Assembly: GCF_900142725.1 (NCBI RefSeq)
Contig: NZ_FRBW01000001.1
Coordinates: 806,001 to 870,000 of the forward strand
DNA length: 64,000 nt
DNA from: Roseibium suaedae
Lineage (GTDB): Bacteria > Pseudomonadota > Alphaproteobacteria > Rhizobiales > Stappiaceae
Reading direction: 5' to 3'
Position numbers and translations under genes: made by a program
Shown here: positions 43,979 through 53,872 of the stretch, one piece after another
Numbering within the stretch: the stretch's first letter is position 1
Layout of the letters: each line of letters starts with the position of its first letter
Notes under the pieces: generated by a model
What the model saw: only the letters and a program-made list of their open reading frames with translations
Told to the model about the DNA's origin: nothing
The model's database searches: none

Positions 43979-44959
43979 ATGAAGCGCTATTCCATATACG
44001 AAGCACGGATCGCGGGGTCGGGCCGCCTGATTGGTTCTGTCGCCCTTCCCATGATCGTGATTGCGGTTCTCGCTCATCGCGCCAAGTATCTCGGCCTGTT
44101 CGAAATGCTGGCTGCCATTGGTTTTGCCGCATGCCTGGCGCTTCTGGCCATCGTGATGTGCATTGCTGGTCTCGTGGTGATCTGGCGGCAGGGTGGTGTC
44201 GGTCTCGGCAACGCTCTGGCAGGGCTTCTTTATGGGGCGATTGCACTTCTGCCGGCGTCTGCGCTGGTGCTGGCTCCCCGCTTCCTGGACCAGTCTCCCG
44301 ATGTGTCCACGAGCGTCATTGATCCGCCGGCGATCGAGCGTCAGGAGGCGGCGCTTTGGCCCCCCATGCTTGTCGCCCATCTCGGGCTGAATGAGGACCA
44401 GCGGGACCAGTTTCCCGATATCGTGTCCCGGCGCTACCGGTTGATCCCGATGGATCTGCATGCGGCTGTGCGGGAAGTCGTGGCCCGCAACGGATGGACG
44501 CTGACCGATGAGACGCCGCCTGATCTGCCCGATGCGCCCACGCGTCTGCAGATCGAAGTCCGCACGTCTTTCCTCGGGCTGGTGGAAGACGTTGCATTCC
44601 GCATCCGCCCGGACCGGGTCGGGGCACTTCTGGATATTCGTGCTGCGTCCCGGGTGGCCTTGCCGGATCTGACGGGCAATGCAGACCGGATCCGGGAGCT
44701 GTTCCGGCAGATCGACGAAGTGCTGCTGGAGACTTATGGGGAAATTTCCAGTGAGCCGGTACTTGAAGCCGAGACGGGTGAAACGGGCGAAGAGGCCGGT
44801 GCAGGAGAGGGGCAGCAAGACCTTTTGACCCCGCAGGGCGACGGCCGCGGCGGCATCCGCATTCCGGGGTTCAAGCCCTATATCCCGGGCGCAGAAGGGG
44901 AAGCGGCTCCTGCCGATGGTCCGCTGGACGATGGCGCGGCTGCAACTCAGCGGCGCTAG
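43979..44959 (+). CDS. DUF1499 protein
   Basis: A protein of about 326 residues. It has three hydrophobic segments in the first 100 residues (VALPMIVIAVLAH, LLAIVMCIAGLVVIW, LLYGAIALLPASALVL) and then a DUF1499 domain: DIVSRRYRLIPMDLHAAVREVV and the FRIRPDRVGALLDIRAASR segment. The C-terminal 70 residues are acidic, Gly/Glu-rich and probably disordered. DUF1499 proteins are membrane-linked and of unknown function. ATG at the fourth codon of a slightly longer frame is chosen; GGGCGG precedes it. Confidence 0.8.
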   Translation: MKRYSIYEARIAGSGRLIGSVALPMIVIAVLAHRAKYLGLFEMLAAIGFAACLALLAIVMCIAGLVVIWRQGGVGLGNALAGLLYGAIALLPASALVLAPRFLDQSPDVSTSVIDPPAIERQEAALWPPMLVAHLGLNEDQRDQFPDIVSRRYRLIPMDLHAAVREVVARNGWTLTDETPPDLPDAPTRLQIEVRTSFLGLVEDVAFRIRPDRVGALLDIRAASRVALPDLTGNADRIRELFRQIDEVLLETYGEISSEPVLEAETGETGEEAGAGEGQQDLLTPQGDGRGGIRIPGFKPYIPGAEGEAAPADGPLDDGAAATQRR

Positions 44960-44962
44960 CCT

Positions 44963-45862
44963 TTAGGCGAGACTGTAAAGCGCCGTGAGAGTGAGGCCCG
45001 GTTCGGCTCGCACCAGGCCCCGTTCAGCCAGATCTTCCAGATGGGCAAAGGCGGACAATCCGGCCGCGCCGCGCAAGGCCGGGTCGAGACCCTTGTAGAC
45101 CCGCAGCACCAGTTCGGCGATCGAGATCGGGCTTTGCTCCAGATTGCTCAGGATCGCTTCCTCCCGACGCAGCCTGTGTTCCTTCAGGTCCTGAACATAG
45201 GCATGGGCTTCCTGCACCAGTCCGCCGTGGCCGGGCAGATAGATTGTCTCGGGCCGCGCCAGCAGCACGTCAAGCGAGGCCATGTAGGCGAGCATGTTGC
45301 CATCCGGCGGGGCGACGATTGAGGTTGCCCAGACCATCACATGGTCTGCGGAAAACAGAAAGTCCGTCCCGGCCAGTGCGAAACACAGGTGGTTCTGGGT
45401 GTGGCCTGGCGTATGCAGCGCCTCGAAGCGCTGGCCGGACAGGGTGATGCTCTCGCCATGCTGCAGGATCGTGTCCGGCTGGTGGTCCTTGTCCGCGCTG
45501 GCGTCGAGCGCATTGGTTTCGCCATCCACCAGTGGCCGGGCGGCTGTGTGAGGTGCGCAGCCGATGATTGGAGCGCCCGTGCGCGCCGCCAGGGTTCTGG
45601 CTGCGGGAGAGTGGTCCATATGGGTATGGCTGACCAGGATCGCTTCGATCCGTTCTCCCTGTGTGGCCTTCATCAGCGCATCGAGATGTGCAGGGTTCTC
45701 GGGCCCCGGATCGATAACCGTCACATTGCCCTGTCCGACGAGATAGGTGTTGGTGCCGTGGAAAGTGAACGGTCCCGGATTTGGAACAGTCATACGGCGC
45801 AGGCCGGGGGCGATTTCAACGGCGGTGCCATAGGCGGGGTCGAACTGTCGGTCGTGCTTCAT
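44963..45862 (-). CDS. MBL-fold metallohydrolase
   Basis: A 299-residue metallo-beta-lactamase-fold protein. The metal motif HTHMDH is near residue 80 (ILVSHTHMDHSPAART); further ligands sit in LHTPGHTQNHLCF and VIDPGPENPAHL. The C-terminal winged-helix-like end suits the LACTB2/RNase-like group. Substrate unknown; hydrolysis of an ester or nucleic acid is possible. It converges with the DUF1499 gene, four bases apart. Confidence 0.88.
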   Translation of the reverse strand: MKHDRQFDPAYGTAVEIAPGLRRMTVPNPGPFTFHGTNTYLVGQGNVTVIDPGPENPAHLDALMKATQGERIEAILVSHTHMDHSPAARTLAARTGAPIIGCAPHTAARPLVDGETNALDASADKDHQPDTILQHGESITLSGQRFEALHTPGHTQNHLCFALAGTDFLFSADHVMVWATSIVAPPDGNMLAYMASLDVLLARPETIYLPGHGGLVQEAHAYVQDLKEHRLRREEAILSNLEQSPISIAELVLRVYKGLDPALRGAAGLSAFAHLEDLAERGLVRAEPGLTLTALYSLA

Positions 45863-46101
45863 CGGGGCTCGGTTGTCGGCGGGCTATGGAGAATTCTGTC
45901 AGGGTGCATCTCACAGGCAATGCGTGCAGGAGGTCAAGCACTGATCGGGCAGGGGCTTGATCCCGATGCATTTGCCAAGGGTATGCTCTCCCTTTGAGCC
46001 AAGGCAAACGGCCATGATTTGAGGTTTGAGGATATTGCCATCTGCCTGTTGATTTAGCATGCGATCACTGGTCTGATTGTAATCAACGGATAGTTGAGAT
46101 C

Positions 46102-46584
46102 ATGCCTGCTGAAGAGAATTGCCACTTCGAGATTTTCCTGAATTTGCCCCGCGATAAGGCCTTCGCGCTGCTCGCGGACCATCTTTCCGCCTGGTGGCTG
46201 GCAGTCGCGCCTGGCGGCGGCGTACGGGACAAGGTGCAGGACGCCGGGCTAGAACCCCATGCCGGTGGCGTTTGCTACGAAATCACGGCAAACCACGGCC
46301 ATCTGGTCTGGGGAACGGTGTTGTCGATCGAGCGGCCGCTCTACATCCGTCTGGCCTGGCAGGTGACGTCCGACGGCAAACCCATCCGTGATTCCGCCGC
46401 GGCCAGCCGTGTCATGATTTCCTTGAGAGAAGCAGCGGGCGGCACCCGCCTGGAACTGGTCCATACTGATTTCATCCGTCATGGCGAGGATGCGCAGGCA
46501 AGTCTGGAAGCGGCTCGGGGCGAGGGCGGCTGGCCGGCGCGTCTGGCAAGTCTTCAGGCAGCCGCAGCGACGACCCGCTTCTGA
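46102..46584 (+). CDS. SRPBCC-domain protein
   Basis: A 160-residue protein with the START/SRPBCC (AHSA1-like) fold: FLNLPRDKAFALLADHLSAWW at the start, YEITANHGHLVWGTVLSIERPLYIRLAWQV in the middle and a helical C-terminal part. The family binds hydrophobic ligands or acts in protein folding. No partner gene is visible next to it. ATG taken as the first of the domain. Confidence 0.8.
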   Translation: MPAEENCHFEIFLNLPRDKAFALLADHLSAWWLAVAPGGGVRDKVQDAGLEPHAGGVCYEITANHGHLVWGTVLSIERPLYIRLAWQVTSDGKPIRDSAAASRVMISLREAAGGTRLELVHTDFIRHGEDAQASLEAARGEGGWPARLASLQAAAATTRF

Positions 46585-46657
46585 TCGGGGGCGCGAGGAG
46601 ACTTGATGGACACGCCAAGACGCTGCCGTCTTGTTTGCCGGAAAAATAATTTTGAGG

Positions 46658-46675
46658 CTGTCGTCTGATTGACAC
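46658..46675 (+). promoter_or_regulatory. Pho-box-like site before phoR
   Basis: CTGTCGT-N4-TTGACAC matches 11 of the 14 fixed bases of the alphaproteobacterial Pho box (CTGTCAT-N4-CTGTCAC), about 85 bases upstream of phoR. It would allow PhoB to activate the whole block, but one site with three mismatches is weak evidence alone. Confidence 0.4.
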
Positions 46676-46759
46676 GCATTGCATGTTACCCACGGGCTTC
46701 TCTTCTTTTGATGCTTCAATAACCTCGCCAGCTTCCGGCGCCGAAGAAACGTGACAAGC

Positions 46760-48067
46760 ATGCCGACACCTCCAGAGCTTCAGGACGCCCAGGTAACCCT
46801 GCCGGGACCATGGACCCGTATTGTCGACAGCCGCTGGCCGCTTCTTGTGGCAGCCGCGATGGCAGCGATGGCCGTGCTGATCTATCGCGTGCCGTGGAGC
46901 ACGGCGGTCATCTGCTTCCTGGTGCTGGCCATCGTGATTGCCCTGGCACCGGTGCGGGTGCGTTCACGCCGTTTGCAGGCCGTCAAGCAACGCGAAATGC
47001 GCCGCATGTGGCCCGGCACCGGCATGAAGGTGACTGTCGATGCCCTGTCATCTCCTTGCTTCGTGGCGGATGGAAAAGGCGTTACCCGCTATGTGAACAA
47101 GGCCGCTCTCGATTTTTACGGTGAAGTGCGGCCCGGCGATCCCTTGTCCTTTGCCCTGCGCGCGCCATCCCTTCTGGAGGCTTTCGACCGGGTGGCCGTG
47201 TCCGGAAAGTCCGAGCGGATCTCCTGGGGAGAGAAGGTTCCCGCCGAAGCCTGGTTCGAAGCCCATATCGCGCCGGTTTACATGCCTGGCAGCACAGGTT
47301 CCTCGGATGAGGGCGGTCAGCCGGATTTCATTCTGGTTGTCGTCTATGACCAGAGCGAGCAGCGCCGCCTGGAGCGGATGCGCTCGGATTTCATCGCCAA
47401 CGCCAGCCATGAACTGCGGACGCCGCTTGCGTCCCTGTCCGGCTTCATCGAGACATTGCAGGGGCCAGCCAAGAACGACCCGGATGCACGGGACCGCTTT
47501 CTGGCTATCATGCATGAGCAGGCTTCGCGCATGCGCCGGCTGATCGACGACATCCTGTCCCTGTCGCGCATCGAGATGAAGGCCAACGTCAAGCCGTCGA
47601 ACTCCGTGGATCTTACGGAGGTTGTCCGTCACTCCGCCGATGCGCTGGCACCCCTTGGGCGGGAACTTGAAGTCGAAATCGAGACCGAAACCCCAGCCGA
47701 CACGGCTATCGTCAAGGGTGACCGGGACGAGCTGATCCAGGTGACGGAAAACCTGCTGGAAAACGCCATGAAATATGGCAGTTCCGGCAAGCGTGTCGTT
47801 GTGTCCATCGCTCGCTCATCCGGCAATGGTTCAGGCGGGTGGTGCCTGTCCGTGCGCGACTTTGGCGATGGCATTGCTGCCGAGCATTTGCCGCGTCTGA
47901 CGGAGCGGTTCTACCGGGTTGATGTCGGCTCCAGCCGGACCATGAAGGGCACGGGCCTTGGGCTTGCCATCGTCAAGCACATCATTGCCCGTCACAGGGC
48001 GCGGCTTGAAATCGTCAGCAAGCCGGGCGAGGGCGCTTGCTTCTCGGTTCATTTTCCCGCTGCGTGA
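46760..48067 (+). CDS. phoR: Phosphate-regulon sensor kinase PhoR
   Basis: A histidine kinase of about 435 residues. Two membrane helices (about 25-65), a PAS domain (about 95-200), HisKA with FIANASHELRTPLASLSGF (His near residue 217) and an HATPase with NLLENAMKYG, DFGDGI and GTGLGLAIVKHI. It phosphorylates PhoB when phosphate is scarce and is held inactive by PstSCAB-PhoU. A GTG nine bases upstream is also a possible start. An 8-base stem-loop (48080-48097) without T run follows the gene. Confidence 0.95.
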   Translation: MPTPPELQDAQVTLPGPWTRIVDSRWPLLVAAAMAAMAVLIYRVPWSTAVICFLVLAIVIALAPVRVRSRRLQAVKQREMRRMWPGTGMKVTVDALSSPCFVADGKGVTRYVNKAALDFYGEVRPGDPLSFALRAPSLLEAFDRVAVSGKSERISWGEKVPAEAWFEAHIAPVYMPGSTGSSDEGGQPDFILVVVYDQSEQRRLERMRSDFIANASHELRTPLASLSGFIETLQGPAKNDPDARDRFLAIMHEQASRMRRLIDDILSLSRIEMKANVKPSNSVDLTEVVRHSADALAPLGRELEVEIETETPADTAIVKGDRDELIQVTENLLENAMKYGSSGKRVVVSIARSSGNGSGGWCLSVRDFGDGIAAEHLPRLTERFYRVDVGSSRTMKGTGLGLAIVKHIIARHRARLEIVSKPGEGACFSVHFPAA

Positions 48068-48218
48068 GTTCTGCCTGAGAGGATCCTTCAGGATCCTGAC
48101 AATTACCGCAATGGCAGATTCCCGGAAGGCCAATTAGGGTCTGTGACACATTCAATCCGGCATTTTGAAATACTGCGCCAGATCGACTGAAAATATCAAA
48201 ATATTTCAATGACTTAAA

Positions 48219-48247
48219 ATGTCATAAAACTGAAACAAAACCTTCAT
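48219..48247 (+). promoter_or_regulatory. Pho box repeats before pstS
   Basis: Three 7-base units at an 11-base step: ATGTCAT (48219), CTGAAAC (48230) and CCTTCAT (48241). The first pair matches 11 of 14 positions of the Pho box. They lie about 100 bases before pstS in the 280-base phoR-pstS gap, the expected place for PhoB activation. Confidence 0.65.
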
Positions 48248-48346
48248 AGAAGTCACATCCAACAGGACTAGGTTCCGCCACATCGCCGGGGCCGAACGGG
48301 CCTGAGGTGATCATCTTAAACCTTGACATTCAAAGGGAGTGGTCAA

Positions 48347-49384
48347 GTGAAGTTTACGACCCTCGTTAGCGTGGCAGCCCTCACCGTTGCCGGTTCCTTC
48401 GTCGCTGGCGCCGCCCAGGCGCGCGATCAGATCCAGGTTGCTGGTTCGTCCACCGTTCTGCCTTACGCTTCCATCGTTGCTGAAGCTTTCGGCGAAAACA
48501 CCGATTTCCCGACCCCGGTCGTTGAGTCCGGCGGCTCCTCCGCTGGTCTGAAGAAGTTCTGTGAAGGCGTTGGTGAGAACACCATCGACATCGCAAACGC
48601 TTCCCGCAAGATCAAGGACAGCGAAGTGTCCGCTTGTGCCGAAGCTGGCGTCAAGGAAATCATCGAAGTCCGCATCGGCTACGATGGCATCGTGTTCGCT
48701 TCCGACATCAAGGGTAACGGCTTCAAGTTCACCCCGGCTGACTGGTTCAAGGCGCTGGCTGCTGAAGTCGTCGTCGACGGCAAGGTTGTTCCGAACACCG
48801 CCAAGACCTGGGCTGACGTGAACCCGGACTTCCCGGCTCAGCCGATCCTGGCCTTCATCCCGGGCACCAAGCATGGCACCCGTGAAGTGTTCGAAGAGAA
48901 GGTTCTTGCAGCTGGCTGTGAAGAAACCGGCGCCAAGGAAGCTTTCGTTGCTTCCGGCATCGACGCCAAGGAAGCTGGCAAGAAGTGCATGGCTGTCCGC
49001 ACCGACGGTCTGGCAGTCGACATCGACGGCGACTACACCGAGACCCTGGCTCGCATCGAAGCGAACAAGGACGGCATCGGCGTCTTCGGTCTTTCCTTCT
49101 ACGAAAACAACACCGACAAGCTGCAGGTCGCAACCATGTCCGGCGTTGTTCCGTCCACCGCTTCCATCGCTTCTGGCGAGTATCCGGTTTCCCGCCCGCT
49201 GTTCTTCTACGTCAAGAAGGCACACATCGGCGTGATCCCGGGCCTGAAGGAATTCGCTGAATTCTTCGTCTCCAACGAACTGGCCGGTCCGGAAGGCCCG
49301 CTGGCTCAGTACGGCCTGGTTTCCGATCCGGAACTGGCTGCTACCCAGGCCGCAGTTGCTGCCGAAACGGTCATGGCTCACTAA
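48347..49384 (+). CDS. pstS: Phosphate-binding protein PstS
   Basis: A 345-residue periplasmic protein with a Sec signal (about 1-25) and a PstS domain: IQVAGSSTVLPY at the N-terminus, PVVESGGSSAGLKKFCEGVG and EVVVDGKV. It binds phosphate for the PstCAB importer. The GTG start has AGGGAG eight bases upstream; an upstream TTG would lengthen the signal without gain. Codon use is strongly biased, as for highly expressed genes. A hairpin follows before pstC. Confidence 0.95.
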   Translation: MKFTTLVSVAALTVAGSFVAGAAQARDQIQVAGSSTVLPYASIVAEAFGENTDFPTPVVESGGSSAGLKKFCEGVGENTIDIANASRKIKDSEVSACAEAGVKEIIEVRIGYDGIVFASDIKGNGFKFTPADWFKALAAEVVVDGKVVPNTAKTWADVNPDFPAQPILAFIPGTKHGTREVFEEKVLAAGCEETGAKEAFVASGIDAKEAGKKCMAVRTDGLAVDIDGDYTETLARIEANKDGIGVFGLSFYENNTDKLQVATMSGVVPSTASIASGEYPVSRPLFFYVKKAHIGVIPGLKEFAEFFVSNELAGPEGPLAQYGLVSDPELAATQAAVAAETVMAH

Positions 49385-49402
49385 GCCTCAACTGATCAAA
49401 TC

Positions 49403-49428
49403 GAAAGGGCGGCGAAAGCCGCCCTTTC
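49403..49428 (+). terminator. Intercistronic hairpin between pstS and pstC
   Basis: An 11-bp stem (GAAAGGGCGGC / GCCGCCCTTTC) with a GAAA tetraloop, then TTCCTG. It would reduce read-through so that the binding protein exceeds the permease. Confidence 0.65.
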
Positions 49429-49456
49429 TTCCTGACCTGAGTGCTGGAAACATATT

Positions 49457-50926
49457 ATGCCGCTTTCCCTGCTCTTCGCCTCCTGTCTCCTGATTGCGGC
49501 TCTGGCGTTCCTTATGGGACGTGGCAAGGCCTTCAAGTCGGCAGGCGGGGATATCCGGAAACTTCATTCGCTTCCCGGCTACTACGGCTGGAACTCGGCG
49601 TTGATGGTTTTGCTGCCCTCCATGGCAGCGCTTGTTATTTGGCTGGCCGTCCAGCCACTTGTGATTAACTCCAGTGTCTCTCAGATGATTTCCACTCAGT
49701 CCGTCGAGGCAAGCTCGCTGGATCTGATCATGAGTGACGTGAGGCGTGTTGCCGAAGGCCTGAACAAGGCTGTCGAAGCCGGTGCCATGACCGAGGCTGA
49801 AGTCTCGGGTGCAACGGCTGAGAGCATGAATGTCCGCGAGCGTCTCGGCGCTGTCGGCGTTGCGCTTGGCTCCGACGTCAGCAACGAAACCCTTCAGGCG
49901 GCCCAGAGCTACCGGGACCTCTCCGCGACGAGCGGTCTCCTGCGCACCATTGCGGTGCTGGCGCTCGCCCTTGGCGGCCTGGTCTTCGGTGTTGTGCGCA
50001 CGAACAAGGATTTCCGCGCCCGCAACACGGTCGAGCGGGTGATCCTTGGTCTGCTGATCGCAGCAGCCTCCATCGCGATCCTGACCACGGTCGGCATCGT
50101 CTTCTCGCTGATCTTCAACACCGTCGAATTCTTCAAGCTTTATCCGGCAGCCGATTTCTTCTTCGGCCTGACCTGGAGCCCGAGCTTTGGTGGCGGTTCT
50201 GACCTCGGCATCCTGCCGCTGATCTGGGCGACGCTCTACATCTCCCTGATCGCTCTGGCGGTCTCCGTGCCGGTCGGTCTCTTCGCGGCCATCTATCTCT
50301 CCGAATATGCAGCTCCCCTGGTCCGCTCCGTGGCCAAGCCACTGCTTGAGGTGCTGGCTGGCATCCCGACCATCGTCTACGGTCTGTTTGCCCTTCTGAC
50401 CGTCGGCCCGCTTCTGGTCGACATCTTCGGCTCAAACGGTGTTCTGCACCTGGGCTGGATGCAGGGCGGCACCGCGGTCATGACCGCAGGTCTCGTCATG
50501 GGCATCATGCTGATCCCCTTCGTCAGCTCCCTGTCCGATGACATCATCAACGCCGTTCCTCAGGCCATGCGTGATGGATCTCTCGGCCTCGGCGCCACCC
50601 ATTCCGAGACGGTCAAGCAGGTCATTCTTCCTGCCGCGCTGCCCGGTATCGTTGGCGCTATCCTGCTGGCAGCGTCCCGTGCCATCGGCGAGACCATGAT
50701 CGTGGTTCTTGGGGCCGGTGCGGCTGCGCGCCTCAGCATGAACCCCTTCGATGCGATGACCACAGTGACGGCCAAGATCGTCAGCCAGCTGACCGGTGAT
50801 GCTGACTTTGCGTCCCCCGAAGCTCTGGTTGCCTTCGCTCTCGGCATGACCCTCTTCGTGATGACCCTCGGTCTGAACGTCATCGCCCTCTACATCGTTC
50901 GCAAGTACCGGGAACAGTACGAATGA
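49457..50926 (+). CDS. pstC: Phosphate ABC transporter permease PstC
   Basis: A 489-residue inner-membrane permease, longer than E. coli PstC (about 320) by an N-terminal periplasm-facing region (about 55-150) between the first helices. The transport domain has the BPD motif region RDGSLGLGATHSETVKQVILPAALPGI. It partners PstA in the phosphate channel. Ends with ATGA overlap on pstA. Confidence 0.95.
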   Translation: MPLSLLFASCLLIAALAFLMGRGKAFKSAGGDIRKLHSLPGYYGWNSALMVLLPSMAALVIWLAVQPLVINSSVSQMISTQSVEASSLDLIMSDVRRVAEGLNKAVEAGAMTEAEVSGATAESMNVRERLGAVGVALGSDVSNETLQAAQSYRDLSATSGLLRTIAVLALALGGLVFGVVRTNKDFRARNTVERVILGLLIAAASIAILTTVGIVFSLIFNTVEFFKLYPAADFFFGLTWSPSFGGGSDLGILPLIWATLYISLIALAVSVPVGLFAAIYLSEYAAPLVRSVAKPLLEVLAGIPTIVYGLFALLTVGPLLVDIFGSNGVLHLGWMQGGTAVMTAGLVMGIMLIPFVSSLSDDIINAVPQAMRDGSLGLGATHSETVKQVILPAALPGIVGAILLAASRAIGETMIVVLGAGAAARLSMNPFDAMTTVTAKIVSQLTGDADFASPEALVAFALGMTLFVMTLGLNVIALYIVRKYREQYE

Positions 50927-52269
50927 CCGACGCGATCCTCCCCAACGTGGCCTCTGCTCCGGCCTCTGCCACCAAGAGCCGGTCGCTCCTGGAAGTTGAC
51001 AGCCACACCCGGCGCCGCAACGCAGCCGAGACCCGCTTCCGCTTCTACGGCATCGGCGCGGTCCTGATCGGCCTGTTCTTCCTCGTCGCGCTGCTCTGGG
51101 CAATCCTGAGCAACGGCCTGACTGCCTTCATGCAGACTTCCATCAGCATCGACCTGCACCTGGACAAGGCTGCAATCGAGAGTGCCGAAAAGTCTGTCGT
51201 GAAGACGTCGAAGTACAACGAGATGATCGGTGCAGCTCTCGAAGAGAAGCTGACTGCCGCTCACATCGAAACCGGCATGCCGGTCAAGGATCTGATGAAG
51301 ATCCTGTCCTCCGGTGCTGCTTCCACGGTGCGTGCCTTCGTTCTGGACAACCCGGACAAGTACGGCTCGACGGTTCCCTTCGATCTTTTGGCCTCGTCCC
51401 GCGTCGATGGCTACCTGAAGGACCGCGTGACCCGTGAAGCCCTTGCCAACGACAAGAACCTTGATGCGGCCCACCTCGATATCGTCGACGCGATGATCAA
51501 GGCCGGTGTCATTGCCAAGACCTTCAACTGGAGCTTCGTCTTCGGGTCGGATGCATCGGACTCCCGTCCCGAACAGGCCGGTATCGGCGTGTCCATGCTG
51601 GGTTCGCTCTACATGATGCTGGTGGTTCTGGTCCTGTCCCTGCCGATCGGCGTGGCCGCTTCCATCTACCTGGAAGAATTTGCACCGAAGAACCGCTGGA
51701 CCGACGTCATCGAAGTGAACATTGCCAACCTGGCGGCCGTTCCCTCCATCGTGTTCGGTATCCTTGGTCTGGCAGCCTTCATCCAGTTCGCTCATCTGCC
51801 GCAGTCCGCGCCGATTGTCGGTGGTCTGGTTCTGACCCTGATGACCCTGCCGACGATCATCATCTCCACCCGTGCGGCCCTGAAGGCGGTTCCACCGTCG
51901 ATCCGCAGCGCGGCTCTGGGGATCGGGGCTTCCAAGATGCAGTCGGTGTTCCACCATGTGCTGCCGCTGGCCATGCCGGGCATTCTGACCGGCACGATCA
52001 TCGGTCTGGCTCAGGCCCTTGGCGAAACGGCTCCGCTGCTTCTCATCGGCATGGTCGGCTTCATCGCCTCCAACTATCCGGCCGGTGTTGCCGATGGCTT
52101 CTTCTCTCCGAACTCCGCCATGCCGGCGCAGATCTACGAGTGGGCCAAGCGCGCTGACCCGGCGTTTTACGAAAGAGCCTGGGGCGGGATCATCATTCTG
52201 CTCGTGGTGCTCATGAGCATGAACATTCTTGCCATCCTCCTGCGCCGCAAGTTCGAGCGCCGCTGGTAA
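50923..52269 (+). CDS. pstA: Phosphate ABC transporter permease PstA
   Basis: A 448-residue permease. An N-terminal domain of about 190 residues (DUF3333, with helix 1 at about 45-65) precedes the transport domain with [24 protein letters not shown]. Overlaps pstC by 4 bases, indicating coupled translation. Works with PstC and PstB. Confidence 0.95.
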   Translation: MTDAILPNVASAPASATKSRSLLEVDSHTRRRNAAETRFRFYGIGAVLIGLFFLVALLWAILSNGLTAFMQTSISIDLHLDKAAIESAEKSVVKTSKYNEMIGAALEEKLTAAHIETGMPVKDLMKILSSGAASTVRAFVLDNPDKYGSTVPFDLLASSRVDGYLKDRVTREALANDKNLDAAHLDIVDAMIKAGVIAKTFNWSFVFGSDASDSRPEQAGIGVSMLGSLYMMLVVLVLSLPIGVAASIYLEEFAPKNRWTDVIEVNIANLAAVPSIVFGILGLAAFIQFAHLPQSAPIVGGLVLTLMTLPTIIISTRAALKAVPPSIRSAALGIGASKMQSVFHHVLPLAMPGILTGTIIGLAQALGETAPLLLIGMVGFIASNYPAGVADGFFSPNSAMPAQIYEWAKRADPAFYERAWGGIIILLVVLMSMNILAILLRRKFERRW

Positions 52270-52286
52270 CAGAACGGGAGCGAGCA

Positions 52287-53084
52287 ATGACCCAGATGCC
52301 CGGAACGATCAAGGCAGCAAAAATGACCGATACGAAAATCTCCGCCCGCAATGTGCAGGTCTATTACGGCGATACCCACGCGATCAAGGATGTGAACATC
52401 GAGATCGGCTCGCGTGCCGTTACCGCCTTCATCGGCCCGTCCGGATGTGGCAAGTCCACGTTCCTGCGCTGCCTGAACCGGATGAACGACACGATTGATA
52501 TCTGCCGCGTTGAAGGCAACATCGATCTGGACGGTGAGGACATCTACGACAGCCGCGTTGACCCGGTGCAGTTGCGCGCCAAGGTTGGCATGGTGTTCCA
52601 GAAGCCGAACCCGTTCCCGAAGTCGATCTACGACAACATCGCCTATGGCCCGCGCATTCACGGCCTGGTCCGCAAGAAGGCAGAGCTGGACGAGATCGTT
52701 GCCTCCAGCCTGCAGAAGGCCGGCCTGTGGAACGAAGTGAAGGACCGTCTTGATGGTCCCGGCACCGGCCTTTCCGGTGGTCAGCAGCAGCGCCTTTGCA
52801 TTGCCCGCGCAATTGCCGTCAGCCCGGAAGTCATCCTGATGGATGAGCCGTGCTCGGCACTGGATCCGATCGCAACCGCCAAGGTCGAAGAGCTGATCGA
52901 TGAGTTGCGCGAGAACTTCACCATCGTGATCGTCACGCACTCCATGCAGCAGGCCGCCCGCGTGTCTCAGCGCACCGCGTTCTTCCACATGGGTAACCTC
53001 GTGGAAATTGGCGATACCCAGGATATCTTCACCAACCCGGTCGACAAGCGCACCCAGGACTATATCACTGGACGCTTTGGTTGA
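52287..53084 (+). CDS. pstB: Phosphate ABC transporter ATPase PstB
   Basis: A 265-residue ATPase. Walker [10 protein letters not shown] (50-58), the Q-loop [10 protein letters not shown] typical of PstB, the LSGGQQQR signature, and Walker [14 protein letters not shown]. Hydrolyses ATP to drive phosphate import. The ATG follows GGGAGCGAG. Confidence 0.97.
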   Translation: MTQMPGTIKAAKMTDTKISARNVQVYYGDTHAIKDVNIEIGSRAVTAFIGPSGCGKSTFLRCLNRMNDTIDICRVEGNIDLDGEDIYDSRVDPVQLRAKVGMVFQKPNPFPKSIYDNIAYGPRIHGLVRKKAELDEIVASSLQKAGLWNEVKDRLDGPGTGLSGGQQQRLCIARAIAVSPEVILMDEPCSALDPIATAKVEELIDELRENFTIVIVTHSMQQAARVSQRTAFFHMGNLVEIGDTQDIFTNPVDKRTQDYITGRFG

Positions 53085-53118
53085 TTTGCCCGCCGTGGCT
53101 GGAAAAGGATGACATGAG

Positions 53119-53829
53119 ATGACCGAACATACGGTAACTGCATATGACCAGGAGCTGACCGCCGTCGCCGGCCGCATCGCGGAAATGGGCGGACTGGCCG
53201 AGACCCTGATCACGGATTCCGTCACTGCCCTGATGACCCAGGATCTGGAGCTTGCACATCGCAGCATCGCTCAGGACGCCCGCCTGGATGAGCTGCTGCT
53301 CGACATCGAAATGCGCAACGTCAACATCATCGCCCGCCGCCAGCCCATGGGGCAGGACCTGCGGGAGATCATGGCGACCGGCCGTATCGCGAACGATCTG
53401 GAGCGCGTTGGCGATCTGGCCAAGAACGTTGCCAAACGCGTCATCGCAATGGACAGCGGCGTGAAGTCCAAGACCCTGGCCATCGGCCTGGAGCACATGG
53501 TCGAACTGACCCAGGCCCAGCTCAAGGCCGTTCTGGATGCCTACACCCGCCGCAATGCGGAAGAGGCCCGTCTGGTACGCGAGCGCGACAGCGAAGTGGA
53601 TGCAATCTACACCTCCCTGTTCCGTGAACTTCTGACCTACATGATGGAAGATCCACGCCACATCACCCAGTGCGCCCATCTTCTGTTCTGTGCCAAGAAT
53701 ATCGAGCGTATCGGCGACCACGCGACCAACATCGCGGAAAACGTCTATTACATGGTCACCGGCGATCGCCTGACGGACGAACGTCCGAAGGTTGACGAGA
53801 CCGGTGCGGAAGGCGGGCTGGATCGCTGA
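53119..53829 (+). CDS. phoU: Phosphate signalling protein PhoU
   Basis: A 236-residue protein with two PhoU three-helix repeats; the metal-binding motifs are ANDLERVGDLAKNVAKR (about 94-110) and AKNIERIGDHATNIAE (about 193-208). PhoU links the Pst transporter to PhoR inhibition when phosphate is plentiful. Normal length and order. Confidence 0.97.
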   Translation: MTEHTVTAYDQELTAVAGRIAEMGGLAETLITDSVTALMTQDLELAHRSIAQDARLDELLLDIEMRNVNIIARRQPMGQDLREIMATGRIANDLERVGDLAKNVAKRVIAMDSGVKSKTLAIGLEHMVELTQAQLKAVLDAYTRRNAEEARLVRERDSEVDAIYTSLFRELLTYMMEDPRHITQCAHLLFCAKNIERIGDHATNIAENVYYMVTGDRLTDERPKVDETGAEGGLDR

Positions 53830-53872
53830 TCCAGCCAAGCTGCTTAATTAAGAAAATTCGGAGCTGTGCGCC

